A stretch of DNA of 64,000 nt from Mycolicibacterium sp. HK-90 (GTDB lineage Bacteria > Actinomycetota > Actinomycetes > Mycobacteriales > Mycobacteriaceae). The notes beneath the pieces are model-generated. The model was not told the origin of the DNA and made no database searches. It saw nothing but the letters and a program-made list of their open reading frames with translations. Within the stretch, counting starts at the first letter, position 1. Every line of letters starts with the position of its first letter. The position numbers and the translations under genes are program-made. The stretch covers positions 930,001 to 994,000 of the forward strand of contig NZ_CP129613.1 of assembly GCF_030486405.1 (NCBI RefSeq), given 5' to 3'. Below, one piece after another: positions 8,304-16,349 of this stretch.

Positions 8304-8897
8304 TCAATGCCCGAACGGGTCGGGAACCTCGCCGGGCATCCAGGACAGGCCGGGAACACCCCAGCCGTTGCGCTTGACGGTCTTCTTGGCGGCCCGGGCG
8401 TAGCGGCCCACGAGCCGGTCGATGTAGAGGAAACCGTCGAGGTGCCCGGTCTCGTGCTGCAGCATCCGGGCAAACAAGTCGGTGCCTTCCAGAGTGACCG
8501 GTGAACCGTCGGCGTCCAGGCCGGTGACCCGCGCCCAATCGGCCCGTCCGGTCGGGAAGTTCTCGCCCGGCACGGACAGGCAGCCTTCCTCGTCATCGTC
8601 TGGGTCGGGCATCGTCTCGGGAACTTCGGAGGTCTCCAGCACCGGGTTGATGACGACGCCGCGACGGCGCGTGGTGTGGCCGCGGGTCGGGGCGCAGTCA
8701 TACACGAACAACCGCTTGCCCACGCCGATCTGGTTGGCGGCCAAGCCAACCCCGTTCGCGGCGTCCATGGTGTCGAACATGTTCTTGATGAGTTCGGGCA
8801 GGTCCGCGGGCAGCGAACCGTCCGGGCCGACCGGCACCGGCTCGGTAGGCGTGTGCAGAACGGGATCCCCGACGATGCAAATTGGTACGACGGCCAC
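8304..8897 (-). CDS. def: Peptide deformylase
   Basis: The 197-residue enzyme has all three deformylase motifs: [18 protein letters not shown] with the metal-binding cysteine, and QHETGHLDG, where HExxH supplies two metal-binding histidines and the catalytic glutamate. It removes the formyl group from the initiator Met of nascent proteins. The GTG start gives MAVVPI, as I recall for mycobacterial Def; no clear Shine-Dalgarno precedes it, so the transcript may be leaderless. It begins the def-GNAT-xthA run and is divergent from the DUF3263 gene. Confidence 0.95.
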   Translation of the reverse strand: MAVVPICIVGDPVLHTPTEPVPVGPDGSLPADLPELIKNMFDTMDAANGVGLAANQIGVGKRLFVYDCAPTRGHTTRRRGVVINPVLETSEVPETMPDPDDDEEGCLSVPGENFPTGRADWARVTGLDADGSPVTLEGTDLFARMLQHETGHLDGFLYIDRLVGRYARAAKKTVKRNGWGVPGLSWMPGEVPDPFGH

Positions 8898-8968
8898 CGG
8901 GGAATCTTAGGCGGAAAGCCTTCCCGAGCCGACTCGCGGGCTTATGTGTCACCCAGACCCAGCAAGCC

Positions 8969-8992
8969 GTGGTTGAATAATCGCCGAACCAC
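8969..8992. promoter_or_regulatory. Inverted repeat in the def/DUF3263 divergent promoter region
   Basis: The 138-base gap between the divergent def and DUF3263 genes holds the arms GTGGTT and AACCAC separated by 12 AT-rich bases. This is the only dyad I see there. It could be an operator or chance; no protein is assigned. Confidence 0.35.
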
Positions 8993-9035
8993 AGTGATGT
9001 TATTTCTCGAGTGTCGGAAGGGTCCAAGGAGCGAT

Positions 9036-9347
9036 ATGGACGGCGCCATGGCGCGGACTGAGCAATCCGGGGACGACTCTGACCTGAGCGATGGGCTCAC
9101 CCGGCGCGAGCACGATATTTTGGCCTTCGAGCGCCAGTGGTGGAAGTACGCCGGCAGCAAGGAAGACGCGATCAAAGAGCTCTTCTCGATGTCGGCCACC
9201 CGGTACTACCAAGTGCTGAACGCGTTGGTGGACCGCCCCGAAGCGCTGGCCGCGGACCCGATGCTGGTCAAGCGGCTGCGGCGGATGCGGGCCAGCCGTC
9301 AGAAGGCCCGGGCCGCGCGGCGGCTCGGCTTCGATATCACTACCTAA
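9036..9347 (+). CDS. DUF3263 small DNA-binding-like protein (Rv0430 homologue)
   Basis: This 103-residue protein has the DUF3263 pattern: LTRREHDILAFERQWW, then SATRYYQVLNAL, ending in a very basic KRLRRMRASRQKARAARR tail. It looks like a short helix-turn-helix protein resembling the region-4 fold of sigma factors; a nucleic-acid-binding role is inferred. ATG 9036 is preceded by AAGGAGC at proper spacing; an in-frame ATG at 9048 is the alternative. It is followed on the same strand by a small upstream ORF and virR, the order known from Rv0430-Rv0431. Confidence 0.88.
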   Translation: MDGAMARTEQSGDDSDLSDGLTRREHDILAFERQWWKYAGSKEDAIKELFSMSATRYYQVLNALVDRPEALAADPMLVKRLRRMRASRQKARAARRLGFDITT

Positions 9348-9362
9348 CGGGCGCCCCGCGCG

Positions 9363-9407
9363 CGAGGAGGACAAATGGCTTCTCGCACACGAGGAGGACA
9401 GATGGCC
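9363..9407 (+). repeat. Tandem duplicate of ribosome binding site plus start codon
   Basis: Two near-identical 18-base units, CGAGGAGGACAAATGGCT (9363-9380) and CGAGGAGGACAGATGGCC (9390-9407), lie 27 bases apart. Each holds a strong GAGGAGG and an ATG; the two ATGs are in the same frame. They begin the small ORF upstream of virR. Confidence 0.75.
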
Positions 9408-9452
9408 GGTGTGAGGGATCGGGCGGTTCGCTCGATACAGTGGTGCCGATGA
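9375..9452 (+). CDS. 25-codon upstream ORF coupled to virR
   Basis: A small ORF (MASRTRGGQMAGVRDRAVRS..., 25 residues ending QWCR) starts at an ATG with a strong GAGGAGG ribosome binding site, and a second in-frame ATG at 9402 has its own GAGGAGG. Its TGA overlaps the virR ATG (ATGA), the classical arrangement for translational coupling. The peptide is very basic and has one cysteine near the end. It may be a leader peptide whose translation sets VirR output. There is no evidence that the peptide itself is functional. Confidence 0.5.
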   Translation: MASRTRGGQMAGVRDRAVRSIQWCR

Positions 9453-9919
9453 ATCAGCGAGACTCCTCCGGGCTGCCCCTGCGCGCCATGGTCATGGTGC
9501 TGTTGTTCCTCGGGGTGGTATTCCTGCTGGTCGGGCTCCAGGCGCTCGGCTCCGACGACGACTCCGCGGAACAGTCGCCCGTGGCCACGACGTCGGCGAC
9601 CACCACCACGGCGAAGACCTCGGCGAAGGCCGAACCCGCACCCGAGGCCAAGGCCGACGTGCGCGTGTACAACATCTCCGACGTCGCCGGTGCGGCCGAG
9701 ACCACGGCCAACCGGTTGCGTGAGGCGCGCTGGAACGTGACCGAGACCGGCAACCTGACCATGGAAGGGGTCGCCGGCACCACGGTGTTCTTCGGTGAGG
9801 CTCCGGGGGAGAAGGACGCCGCCGAAGCCGTGGGCAAGGCGCTGCAGGCCCCCGTCGAACCCCGACGCCCCGAACTCGTCGAGCAACCACCGGGCGTGAT
9901 CGTAGTAGTCACCGGTTAG
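9449..9919 (+). CDS. virR: VirR-like LytR C-terminal domain membrane protein (Rv0431 homologue)
   Basis: The 156-residue protein has a short cytosolic N-terminus, one membrane segment (about residues 14-33, VMVLLFLGVVFLLVGLQAL), a Thr/Ala/Pro/Lys-rich linker (about 45-68) and a small extracytoplasmic LytR_C domain (about 69-156, VRVYNISDVAGAAETTANRL, ending VIVVVTG). Its M. tuberculosis counterpart VirR controls release of membrane vesicles and cell-envelope integrity. Start ATG 9449 overlaps the upstream small ORF. sodC follows after 9 bases, as in Rv0431-Rv0432. Confidence 0.85.
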   Translation: MNQRDSSGLPLRAMVMVLLFLGVVFLLVGLQALGSDDDSAEQSPVATTSATTTTAKTSAKAEPAPEAKADVRVYNISDVAGAAETTANRLREARWNVTETGNLTMEGVAGTTVFFGEAPGEKDAAEAVGKALQAPVEPRRPELVEQPPGVIVVVTG

Positions 9920-9928
9920 GCTTTGGGC

Positions 9929-10636
9929 ATGCTCAAGCCCGTCAGTGTTGCCGTCCTGTTCGCTGCCCCCGTCGTCGCGCTGAGCGCCTGCAGCCCGCCC
10001 GGTGAGGTGCCGTCCGACGCGCCCGGCACCACGCCGTCGGTCTGGACCGGTTCGCCCTCGCCTACTGCTGCTCCGGGTGAGCACGGCGGCGGCCACGGCT
10101 CGCCGGCCACCAGCGGCGGGGAGACCCTCACCGCAGACCTCAAGACCGCCGACGGCACCTCCGTGGCTACGGCCGACATCCAGTTCGCCGACGGTTTCGC
10201 CACCGTGACGGTCGAGACCACCGCTCCCGGCCGCCTGGCCCCCGGGTTCCACGGTCTGCACATCCACTCGGTCGGCAAGTGCGAGGCCAACTCGGTGGCC
10301 CCGACCGGCGGCGCCCCCGGCGACTTCAACTCCGCCGGCGGCCATTTCCAGGTGGCCGGGCATTCCGGACATCCCTCCAGCGGTGACCTGAGCTCGCTGC
10401 AGGTCCGGGCCGACGGCTCGGGCAAGCTGGTGACCACCACCGACGCCTTCACCGCCGAGGATCTGCAGGCCGGCGCCAAGACCGCGATCATCATCCACGA
10501 GAAGTCGGACAACTTCGCCAACATCCCGCCGGAGAAGTACCAGCAGGTCAACGGGACCCCTGGCCCCGACCAGGCCACGTTGGCCACCGGCGACGCGGGT
10601 AGCCGGGTGGCGTGCGGTGTCATCGGCGCAGGCTGA
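9929..10636 (+). CDS. sodC: Cu,Zn superoxide dismutase, lipoprotein
   Basis: This 235-residue SodC carries a lipoprotein signal ending in the lipobox ALSAC, a Pro/Thr/His-rich linker (EHGGGHG), and a Cu,Zn-SOD domain. Copper and zinc ligands are visible in [15 protein letters not shown] and [10 protein letters not shown]; the disulfide cysteines are in GKCE and VACG. It detoxifies superoxide at the outer face of the membrane. The ATG at 9929 was preferred to a TTG at 9923. The stop lies 20 bases inside the following ybdK gene, which suggests coupling. Confidence 0.93.
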   Translation: MLKPVSVAVLFAAPVVALSACSPPGEVPSDAPGTTPSVWTGSPSPTAAPGEHGGGHGSPATSGGETLTADLKTADGTSVATADIQFADGFATVTVETTAPGRLAPGFHGLHIHSVGKCEANSVAPTGGAPGDFNSAGGHFQVAGHSGHPSSGDLSSLQVRADGSGKLVTTTDAFTAEDLQAGAKTAIIIHEKSDNFANIPPEKYQQVNGTPGPDQATLATGDAGSRVACGVIGAG

Positions 10637-11747
10637 CAGCCGCATCGATTTCGCCGGGTCACCCCGGCCAACTGTCGGCGTCGAATGGGAGTTCGCTCTC
10701 GTCGACGCCGACAGTCGTGATCTGAGCAACGGTGCCGCCGAGGTGATCGCCGAGATCGGCGAGAACCCGCACGTACACAAGGAGTTGCTGCGCAACACCA
10801 TCGAACTCGTCACCGGAATCTGTGACAACACCGGTGAGGCGATGGACGACCTGCGCAGCACGCTCGGCACCGTCCGCAACATCGTCCACGACCGCGGCAT
10901 GGAACTGTTCTGCGCCGGCACTCATCCGTTCGCGAAATGGTCGGCGCAGCAACTCACCGACGCACCGCGCTACGCCGAACTGATCAAGCGCACCCAGTGG
11001 TGGGGGCGGCAGATGCTGATCTGGGGTGTGCACGTGCACGTCGGGGTCTCCTCGGCGCACAAGGTGATGCCGATCATCTCCTCGCTGCTCAACCAATACC
11101 CGCATCTGCTGGCCCTTTCGGCGTCGTCACCGTTCTGGGACGGTGAGGACACCGGTTACGCGAGCAACCGGGCGATGATGTTCCAGCAGCTGCCCACTGC
11201 GGGTTTGCCGTTCCAGTTCCAGACCTGGCCGGAGTTCGAGGGTTTCGTCCACGACCAGAAGAAGACCGGGATCATCGACCACCTCAACGAGATTCGTTGG
11301 GATATCCGGCCGTCACCGCATCTCGGCACGGTCGAGGTGCGCATCTTCGACGGAGTGTCGAATGTGCGAGAGCTCGGTGCGCTGGTGGCACTGACCCACT
11401 GCCTGATCGTCGATCTGGACCGTCGCCTCGACGCCGGCGAGCAGTTGCCGACCATGCCGCCCTGGCATGTCCAGGAGAACAAGTGGCGCGCCGCGCGCTA
11501 CGGCCTGGATGCGGTGATCATCCTCGACGCGGACAGCAATGAGCGGTTGGTCACCGAGGATCTCGATGATCTGCTGAATCACCTTGAGCCGGTTGCCAAG
11601 TCACTGGGATGTGCCGACGAGCTGGCCGCGGTGACCGACATCTACCGCGGCGGCGGTTCCTACCAACGGCAGCGCCGGGTCGCCGAGGAGAACGACGGCG
11701 ACCTCCGCGAAGTCGTGGACTCCCTGGTCGGCGAACTCGAGCTGTAA
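10617..11747 (+). CDS. YbdK-type carboxylate-amine ligase (glutamate-cysteine ligase 2 family)
   Basis: This is a 376-residue, full-length member of the GCS2/YbdK family: [10 protein letters not shown] with the metal-binding glutamates near the N-terminus, WGVHVHVG in the centre, and [12 protein letters not shown] plus a C-terminal SYQRQRR. Family members ligate glutamate to an amine with ATP; the E. coli member has weak gamma-glutamylcysteine ligase activity, so the true substrate is open. Mycobacteria use mycothiol, not glutathione. GTG 10617 lies inside the end of sodC, matching the Rv0432-Rv0433 pairing. The stop is 4 bases before that of the convergent Lrp gene. Confidence 0.87.
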   Translation: MSSAQADSRIDFAGSPRPTVGVEWEFALVDADSRDLSNGAAEVIAEIGENPHVHKELLRNTIELVTGICDNTGEAMDDLRSTLGTVRNIVHDRGMELFCAGTHPFAKWSAQQLTDAPRYAELIKRTQWWGRQMLIWGVHVHVGVSSAHKVMPIISSLLNQYPHLLALSASSPFWDGEDTGYASNRAMMFQQLPTAGLPFQFQTWPEFEGFVHDQKKTGIIDHLNEIRWDIRPSPHLGTVEVRIFDGVSNVRELGALVALTHCLIVDLDRRLDAGEQLPTMPPWHVQENKWRAARYGLDAVIILDADSNERLVTEDLDDLLNHLEPVAKSLGCADELAAVTDIYRGGGSYQRQRRVAEENDGDLREVVDSLVGELEL

Positions 11748-11751
11748 GTTC

Positions 11752-12762
11752 TCAGACCACCGTGATGGCGGGGCCACCGGCCCGCCGAGGGTGAATTGCC
11801 TTGTAGTGCACCGTGACATAGGGCCAGGCCTGCATGGCGGTGACACCGTCCAGGCCGCGGATGGTGTCGTCGAGTACGGTCAGCAAGTCCTCCCCACGCG
11901 CGGTCACCACCTCGGCCAGGACATCCCACCGGCCGGCGGTCAGCGCCACGTAGGACACCACGTCCACGCGGGTCAGCGCCTCGGCGACCTTCTGCGCGCC
12001 CGAGCGGCCGTCGGTCCGCAGGGCCACCCAGCTGCAGTGCCGGTAGCCGAGCCGCAGCGGATTCGCGATGCACATCACCCGGGCCGCACCGGAATCCACC
12101 ATCCGGCTGTACCGGGATCGGATGGTCGTCTCGGACAAGCCAAGGGCAGAAGCGAAGTCGCGGAAGGCGGCGCGACCGTCGACCGCCAGCCGGGTGAGGA
12201 TGGCCCGGTCGGTGTCGTCCAGCGGACGCGGCCGCACGCCACCGTCGGCAAGCTGACCCGACAGCCGGGCCTGCTGATAGTGCAGCCGCAAGTAGGGCAG
12301 CAGTTCGACCGAGCGCACCCCGGGCCGCGACGCGATCGTGCCGAACGCCACGTCGTGTAGTTCGCGGGCATCTGTGCAGACCAGCTCCAGCACCACTCCG
12401 AACGGCCCTGTCGTCGCCGTCACATAGTCGGCTTCGGGCAGCAGGGCCAGCTCGGCGGCGAGATCGACCGGGGTGCGTGACCCGTCGACGGTCAGCAGGG
12501 CCAGGCCCAGCGAGCCGAACCCGAGGACAGCCGGATCGGTGATGGCGGCGATGGTCATATAGCCTTCGCCCAACAGACGCGAAACCCGGCGGCGCGCAGC
12601 CTTTTCCGTGATGTCGGCCCGGCGGCCCAGCTCCGCGTAGGGAATCCGGCCGTCGGCCTGCAGCAATTCGATCAAGTGCCGGTCGACCGCGTCGAGGTCG
12701 GTGTAGCCCGGATCGGACAGCAGCGTGCGGGGTGCCTCAAGCTCCGCTGACGGTGGCATCAC
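11752..12762 (-). CDS. Double-headed Lrp/AsnC transcriptional regulator
   Basis: At 336 residues it is twice the usual Lrp size and has two complete units: an N-terminal winged HTH (LDAVDRHLIELLQADGRIPY) with an effector-binding RAM-like domain, then a second HTH (LDDTDRAILTRLAVDGRAAF... GLSETTIRSRY) with another RAM-like domain ending in WPYVTVHYK. Lrp proteins sense amino acids or small metabolites as oligomers; a fused dimer may bind DNA asymmetrically. GTG 12762 or ATG 12759 can be the start. It is divergent from the Lon-domain gene, which is a candidate target. It interrupts the ybdK-Lon order of the backbone. Confidence 0.85.
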   Translation of the reverse strand: MMPPSAELEAPRTLLSDPGYTDLDAVDRHLIELLQADGRIPYAELGRRADITEKAARRRVSRLLGEGYMTIAAITDPAVLGFGSLGLALLTVDGSRTPVDLAAELALLPEADYVTATTGPFGVVLELVCTDARELHDVAFGTIASRPGVRSVELLPYLRLHYQQARLSGQLADGGVRPRPLDDTDRAILTRLAVDGRAAFRDFASALGLSETTIRSRYSRMVDSGAARVMCIANPLRLGYRHCSWVALRTDGRSGAQKVAEALTRVDVVSYVALTAGRWDVLAEVVTARGEDLLTVLDDTIRGLDGVTAMQAWPYVTVHYKAIHPRRAGGPAITVV

Positions 12763-12830
12763 CTGAGGTTACCGGGTGCGGACGCGTGTCCTCGATTGAC
12801 CAAACGGGAGACGAGGACGATCCTGGCCCC

Positions 12831-13457
12831 ATGACGGTCTCACCGATGTTTCCGCTCGAAGTGGCGATGCTGCCCGGCCAGGAACTGCCGCTGCGGATCT
12901 TCGAACCACGGTACGTGGCGATGGTCGGCGACTGTATGGCCATGCCGGAACCCTCTTTCGGGGTGGTGCTGATATCAGCCGGGCGCGAGGTGGGTGGTGG
13001 TGACCGCAGATGCGACGTCGGGGCGCGGGCCATGATCGTGGACTGTCAGGAGTTCGGTGTCGGCAAGTACCGGCTGCTGTGTGTGATGGGTGAACGCATC
13101 CGGGTGCAGCAATGGCTCGACGACGCCCCGTATCCGAGGGCCGAGATCGAGCCCTGGCCCGACGACCCGGACAGCCCGGCCGACCCGGCCCGCATCAGCG
13201 ACATCGAGGACCGGATGGTCGCGCTGCTCGACCGGATCGGCGAGGCTCGCGGGACCTCGATCCGCAGTCGCGAGATCGTGGAGTCCGCCGGCGTCGACCC
13301 GGAGAACCGCTTGTACGCCTTGGCGTCCCGGTTGCCCATCGGACAGGCCGACCGCTACTCGCTGTTGTCGGCACCGTCGGAGGCGGCTCGCGTCGAGGTG
13401 CTCGGCGAAGCCGTCGACACCGTCGCCGCGATGGTGGAGTTCCAGCTTTCGGAATGA
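12831..13457 (+). CDS. Stand-alone LON substrate-binding domain protein (Rv0434-like)
   Basis: The 208-residue protein consists of a LON N-terminal (PUA-like) domain only: FPLEVAMLPGQELPLRIFEPRY is typical of the first strands, followed by FGVVLI and a helical C-terminal part. It lacks the AAA and serine-lysine protease domains of Lon, so it is not itself a protease; family members may deliver or sense unfolded protein. ATG 12831 was chosen from alignment of the LON start; upstream in-frame sequence runs into the promoter region shared with the Lrp gene. Confidence 0.85.
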   Translation: MTVSPMFPLEVAMLPGQELPLRIFEPRYVAMVGDCMAMPEPSFGVVLISAGREVGGGDRRCDVGARAMIVDCQEFGVGKYRLLCVMGERIRVQQWLDDAPYPRAEIEPWPDDPDSPADPARISDIEDRMVALLDRIGEARGTSIRSREIVESAGVDPENRLYALASRLPIGQADRYSLLSAPSEAARVEVLGEAVDTVAAMVEFQLSE

Positions 13458-13514
13458 GCGCTCACCGTGGTGCGGTACTTCACCAAAGCTGATCACCCAC
13501 AACAGATCATCGGG

Positions 13515-14282
13515 TTATTCGGGCACGAAGTCCTCATCGCGGAGCCGCTCGAGTGCCCGACCGTCGGTGAGCTCCATGCGGTTTTCCGGATGCAGCCAGT
13601 AGTGCCGCACCATCCAGTACAGCGCGGCCCCGCTGGGTGCATAGGTTCCGGCATTCTCGATCACGATGGGCCGGTCGTCTTCCCGGACCAGGCAGATCGG
13701 GTGGCGTGAGTTTCGGTTCGAGGAGACGTCGGTGACATCGACTATGTCGTCCCAGGATTCGGTGTGTGAGCCCGAACCGTTGGCGTGGCTGACGCCGTCC
13801 GGGCCGAGACGCACCACCGGGGTCCGGCCCTTCACGAGGTAGAAGGCACCGCCGATCACCGTGAAGATCAAGATCATGGCCATCATCGTGGTGGCGTCGC
13901 CAGGGTCATTCGGATTCATGAACGGCAGGTCGTCTCGATCCCGGGCGGCAAGCAGGTACAGCACCGCGGTCAGCAGCAAGCCGACCGTGCCGACGCCCAT
14001 GCACCACCGGGCCGCGGCGCTGGTCGACAGCGTGGTCCCGGCCTCGGTCGATACCCCACGCAGGCGGGTCGATCCCATGACGCTGAGGGCGCTGGCCGCC
14101 AGCCAGCCTCCGATGGTGACGACGAATCCGGCGGTGATGGCCGCATAGACACTGTCGTCGCGTTCGAGCGCGTTCACCGTCATCACAACGCAGGCGACAC
14201 CCATGCCACCGAACATCAGATAGGCGAGAGTCAGTACGACAGTCCGGTTCTTCCAATTCTCCGGCTGCCGAATCTCGGTCAT
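13515..14282 (-). CDS. Membrane protein, paralogue 1 of ELTDGRAL family
   Basis: The 255-residue protein has about four membrane segments (around residues 14-36, 47-67, 92-112 and 135-152) and a cytosolic-looking C-terminal domain. The end reads ...YWLHPENRMELTDGRALERL, a motif shared with the proteins at 28520-29266 and 30981-31742. I know no function. The ATG at 14282 overlaps the methyltransferase stop as ATGA, making it the last gene of the mrp run. The repeated presence of this family in the window is discussed under findings. Confidence 0.75.
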   Translation of the reverse strand: MTEIRQPENWKNRTVVLTLAYLMFGGMGVACVVMTVNALERDDSVYAAITAGFVVTIGGWLAASALSVMGSTRLRGVSTEAGTTLSTSAAARWCMGVGTVGLLLTAVLYLLAARDRDDLPFMNPNDPGDATTMMAMILIFTVIGGAFYLVKGRTPVVRLGPDGVSHANGSGSHTESWDDIVDVTDVSSNRNSRHPICLVREDDRPIVIENAGTYAPSGAALYWMVRHYWLHPENRMELTDGRALERLRDEDFVPE

Positions 14283-15193
14283 CTGGAATGAGCTTCGGCC
14301 AGAACGCCTTCGACGAACTCGGTGGGCATCGAGCCCTCGTTGATGCCGGCCGGCAGCGAGCGGTGGTAGCGCGCCATCAGGTCATCGGCCGGCAGCGCCG
14401 CCACCTCCCAACAATGTTCGCTCAGCCATTCGGCGACGTCGGCGCGGTCTTCGATGAACCACAGTGCCTCCGGGTCGGGCATCTCGTCACCGGCCTCGGC
14501 CGCCTCGGCGCGCATCTGGGCGATCTGCTCACGACGGCGGGCCAGGTTCTCCTCGGAGAAGAAGCCTTCACCGAACGCCTCGACCGCGATCCGGCTGTCC
14601 CGCGCCGACAGATCGGTGATGCGCTCGAACAGCAGGTCCTGCGCCTCGGCGGGCAGATAGGGCAGCAACCCTTCAACTGACCACGCGGTCGGCGCGGTGG
14701 GGTCGAAACCCGCGTCCCGCAACGCCTTCGGCCAATCCTGACGCAGGTCCACCGGGACGGCGACGTGCCGGGCCTTGGGAGCGACCCGGTGAGCCGCCAG
14801 CACGTCCTCCTTGAACCGGAGCACCTGCGGCTGGTCGATCTCGAACACCACGCTCTCGTGGATCCACGGCAGCCGCCACGCCCGGGCATCCAGGCCCGCC
14901 GCCAGGATCACCGCCTGGCGGATACCGGCTGCTCCTGCGGCGACGAAGAACTCGTCGAACCACTTGGTGCGGGACGCGGCGTAGTTGCCGATCGCGCGGA
15001 TCCGCTCGGCCATCGCGCCGGTGGGCGGGCGCCAGCCCCGCTCCGCCGCGGCGTCGAGAAACAACTGCGCGAACGGGTCGGTGAACAACGGGGATTCGGC
15101 GGCGGTTTCGTTGGCGCGTGCCAGTGCCACCCCGAGAGCGGTTTCGCCCACGCTCTCGGTGATATCCCAGCTGTCGTCGCTAGTTCTGGCCAT
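14279..15193 (-). CDS. Class I SAM-dependent methyltransferase (TIGR00027 type)
   Basis: This 304-residue protein belongs to the expanded mycobacterial family of leucine carboxyl methyltransferase-like enzymes: the N-terminal WDITESVGETALGVALARA, the SAM-binding VILAAGLDARAWRL, FEIDQPQVL with the acidic residue contacting SAM ribose, and WSVEGLLPYL are all present. Substrates of these enzymes are mostly unknown; polyketide-like lipids have been suggested. The start lies 14 bases inside the end of mrpG, so it is read with the antiporter operon; a functional link to cation transport is not evident. Confidence 0.88.
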   Translation of the reverse strand: MARTSDDSWDITESVGETALGVALARANETAAESPLFTDPFAQLFLDAAAERGWRPPTGAMAERIRAIGNYAASRTKWFDEFFVAAGAAGIRQAVILAAGLDARAWRLPWIHESVVFEIDQPQVLRFKEDVLAAHRVAPKARHVAVPVDLRQDWPKALRDAGFDPTAPTAWSVEGLLPYLPAEAQDLLFERITDLSARDSRIAVEAFGEGFFSEENLARRREQIAQMRAEAAEAGDEMPDPEALWFIEDRADVAEWLSEHCWEVAALPADDLMARYHRSLPAGINEGSMPTEFVEGVLAEAHSR

Positions 15194-15533
15194 CGCTGTC
15201 AGTATCCCCGAACTCAGCCATATCGTCCCGCGTCAACAGATTCTCGCGGTTGCGTTGCTCGCGGTAGGCCAGCTGACCGACCCGGTTGGCGATCACCGGC
15301 GCGGTGATCAGTGTGAACAAACCGGTGAGGATCAGCATGCCGACATCAGCGTGGCCCCGCAGCCGGATCGCGGCGCCGGCCAGCACCAGCAGCAGTCCGA
15401 GCACCTGGGGCTTGGTCGCCGAGTGCATCCGGGACATGGTGTCGCCGAACCGCACCACCCCGATGGCTGCGGTCAGGGCCAGCGTCGACCCGGCCAATAT
15501 CAGGATGGCGGTGACGACGTCGAGGATGTTCAT
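15180..15533 (-). CDS. mrpG: Mrp cation/proton antiporter subunit G
   Basis: A 117-residue small membrane protein with three hydrophobic segments and the MnhG/PhaG pattern: GVVRFGDTMSRMHSATKPQ between the first two helices. It is the last structural subunit of the hetero-oligomeric Mrp (Sha/Mnh) antiporter, which exchanges Na+ or K+ for H+ across the membrane. The ATG overlaps the mrpF stop as ATGA. Confidence 0.93.
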   Translation of the reverse strand: MNILDVVTAILILAGSTLALTAAIGVVRFGDTMSRMHSATKPQVLGLLLVLAGAAIRLRGHADVGMLILTGLFTLITAPVIANRVGQLAYREQRNRENLLTRDDMAEFGDTDSDGQN

Positions 15534-15814
15534 GGCGCCCGCTTCCGCCGCTGTTCATCGGTGTCGGGCACGCGGAATCGCGCCACGCTCACCGAGCCGA
15601 CAAAGCTGATCAACGCCAGCGCCGTCAGGCTGTAGGTCACCGTGGTGTCGAGGCTGTACGCCGCCCAGGTTCCGATGCCGCACAGCGTCACGGCCACCAG
15701 GGTGTCCAGCGCGACCAGGCGGTCAAGGGTGCTGGGTCCCGACAAGAGACGAAACATCGTGATCGCCGCGGCGGCAGTCAGCATGACCGCGGCGATGGTC
15801 CATACGGTACTCAT
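15530..15814 (-). CDS. mrpF: Mrp cation/proton antiporter subunit F
   Basis: A 94-residue protein with three membrane segments and the MnhF pattern RLLSGPSTLDRLVALDTLV in the loop. The ribosome binding site decides the start: AAGGAGG lies directly before a GTG at 15823 (too close) but 9 bases before the ATG at 15814, so the ATG is used. It follows mrpE after one base. Confidence 0.92.
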   Translation of the reverse strand: MSTVWTIAAVMLTAAAAITMFRLLSGPSTLDRLVALDTLVAVTLCGIGTWAAYSLDTTVTYSLTALALISFVGSVSVARFRVPDTDEQRRKRAP

Positions 15815-15815
15815 G

Positions 15816-16349
15816 TCAGGCACCCTCCTTGTTGACCACAGGGCGCCAATCAGACTCGCGCTCGAAAGCTGCCACCAAAAGCCGCTGCAGAGTGGTGATC
15901 TGGCTGTGGAACCGATGGATCGCCCGCTCGGAACCGACGTCGACGACGTGTACGTAGATCAGGCGGCGGGTCTGATCGATCTCCAGCACGATGGTGCCCG
16001 GCGTCAGGTTGATGATGTTGACCCCGAGTGCCAGAACCAGATCCGATTTGATCGCCAGATGGGCCCGTAGCACCGCATTGACGGGCAATGGCCCGGGCTT
16101 GACGGCCAGCCACGCCATCTGGAACGACGACATCAGCAGCCAGACAGCCACCTGAACCGCCAACCGCGCCAACGACAGCAGATGAACCCGGCCCTCCACC
16201 GGGACGGCAGGCAGCGGAAGCAACACCGTGATCACCACGGCGACGGCCAGGCCCGCGATGATGTTGGCCGCAGAGACGCTGCCCCACAACAGCACCCAGA
16301 CCAACATCAGCCAGCACAGGATCCAGGCCCGAAGCAGCAGCCATCTCAT
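15816..16349 (-). CDS. mrpE: Mrp cation/proton antiporter subunit E
   Basis: This 177-residue subunit has two or three N-terminal membrane helices (RAWILCWLMLVWVLLWGS...) and a C-terminal soluble part with the MnhE signature NIINLTPGTIVLEID followed by YVHVVD. It overlaps the mrpD stop by four bases. It belongs to the peripheral E-F-G part of the antiporter needed for assembly and transport. Confidence 0.93.
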   Translation of the reverse strand: MRWLLLRAWILCWLMLVWVLLWGSVSAANIIAGLAVAVVITVLLPLPAVPVEGRVHLLSLARLAVQVAVWLLMSSFQMAWLAVKPGPLPVNAVLRAHLAIKSDLVLALGVNIINLTPGTIVLEIDQTRRLIYVHVVDVGSERAIHRFHSQITTLQRLLVAAFERESDWRPVVNKEGA

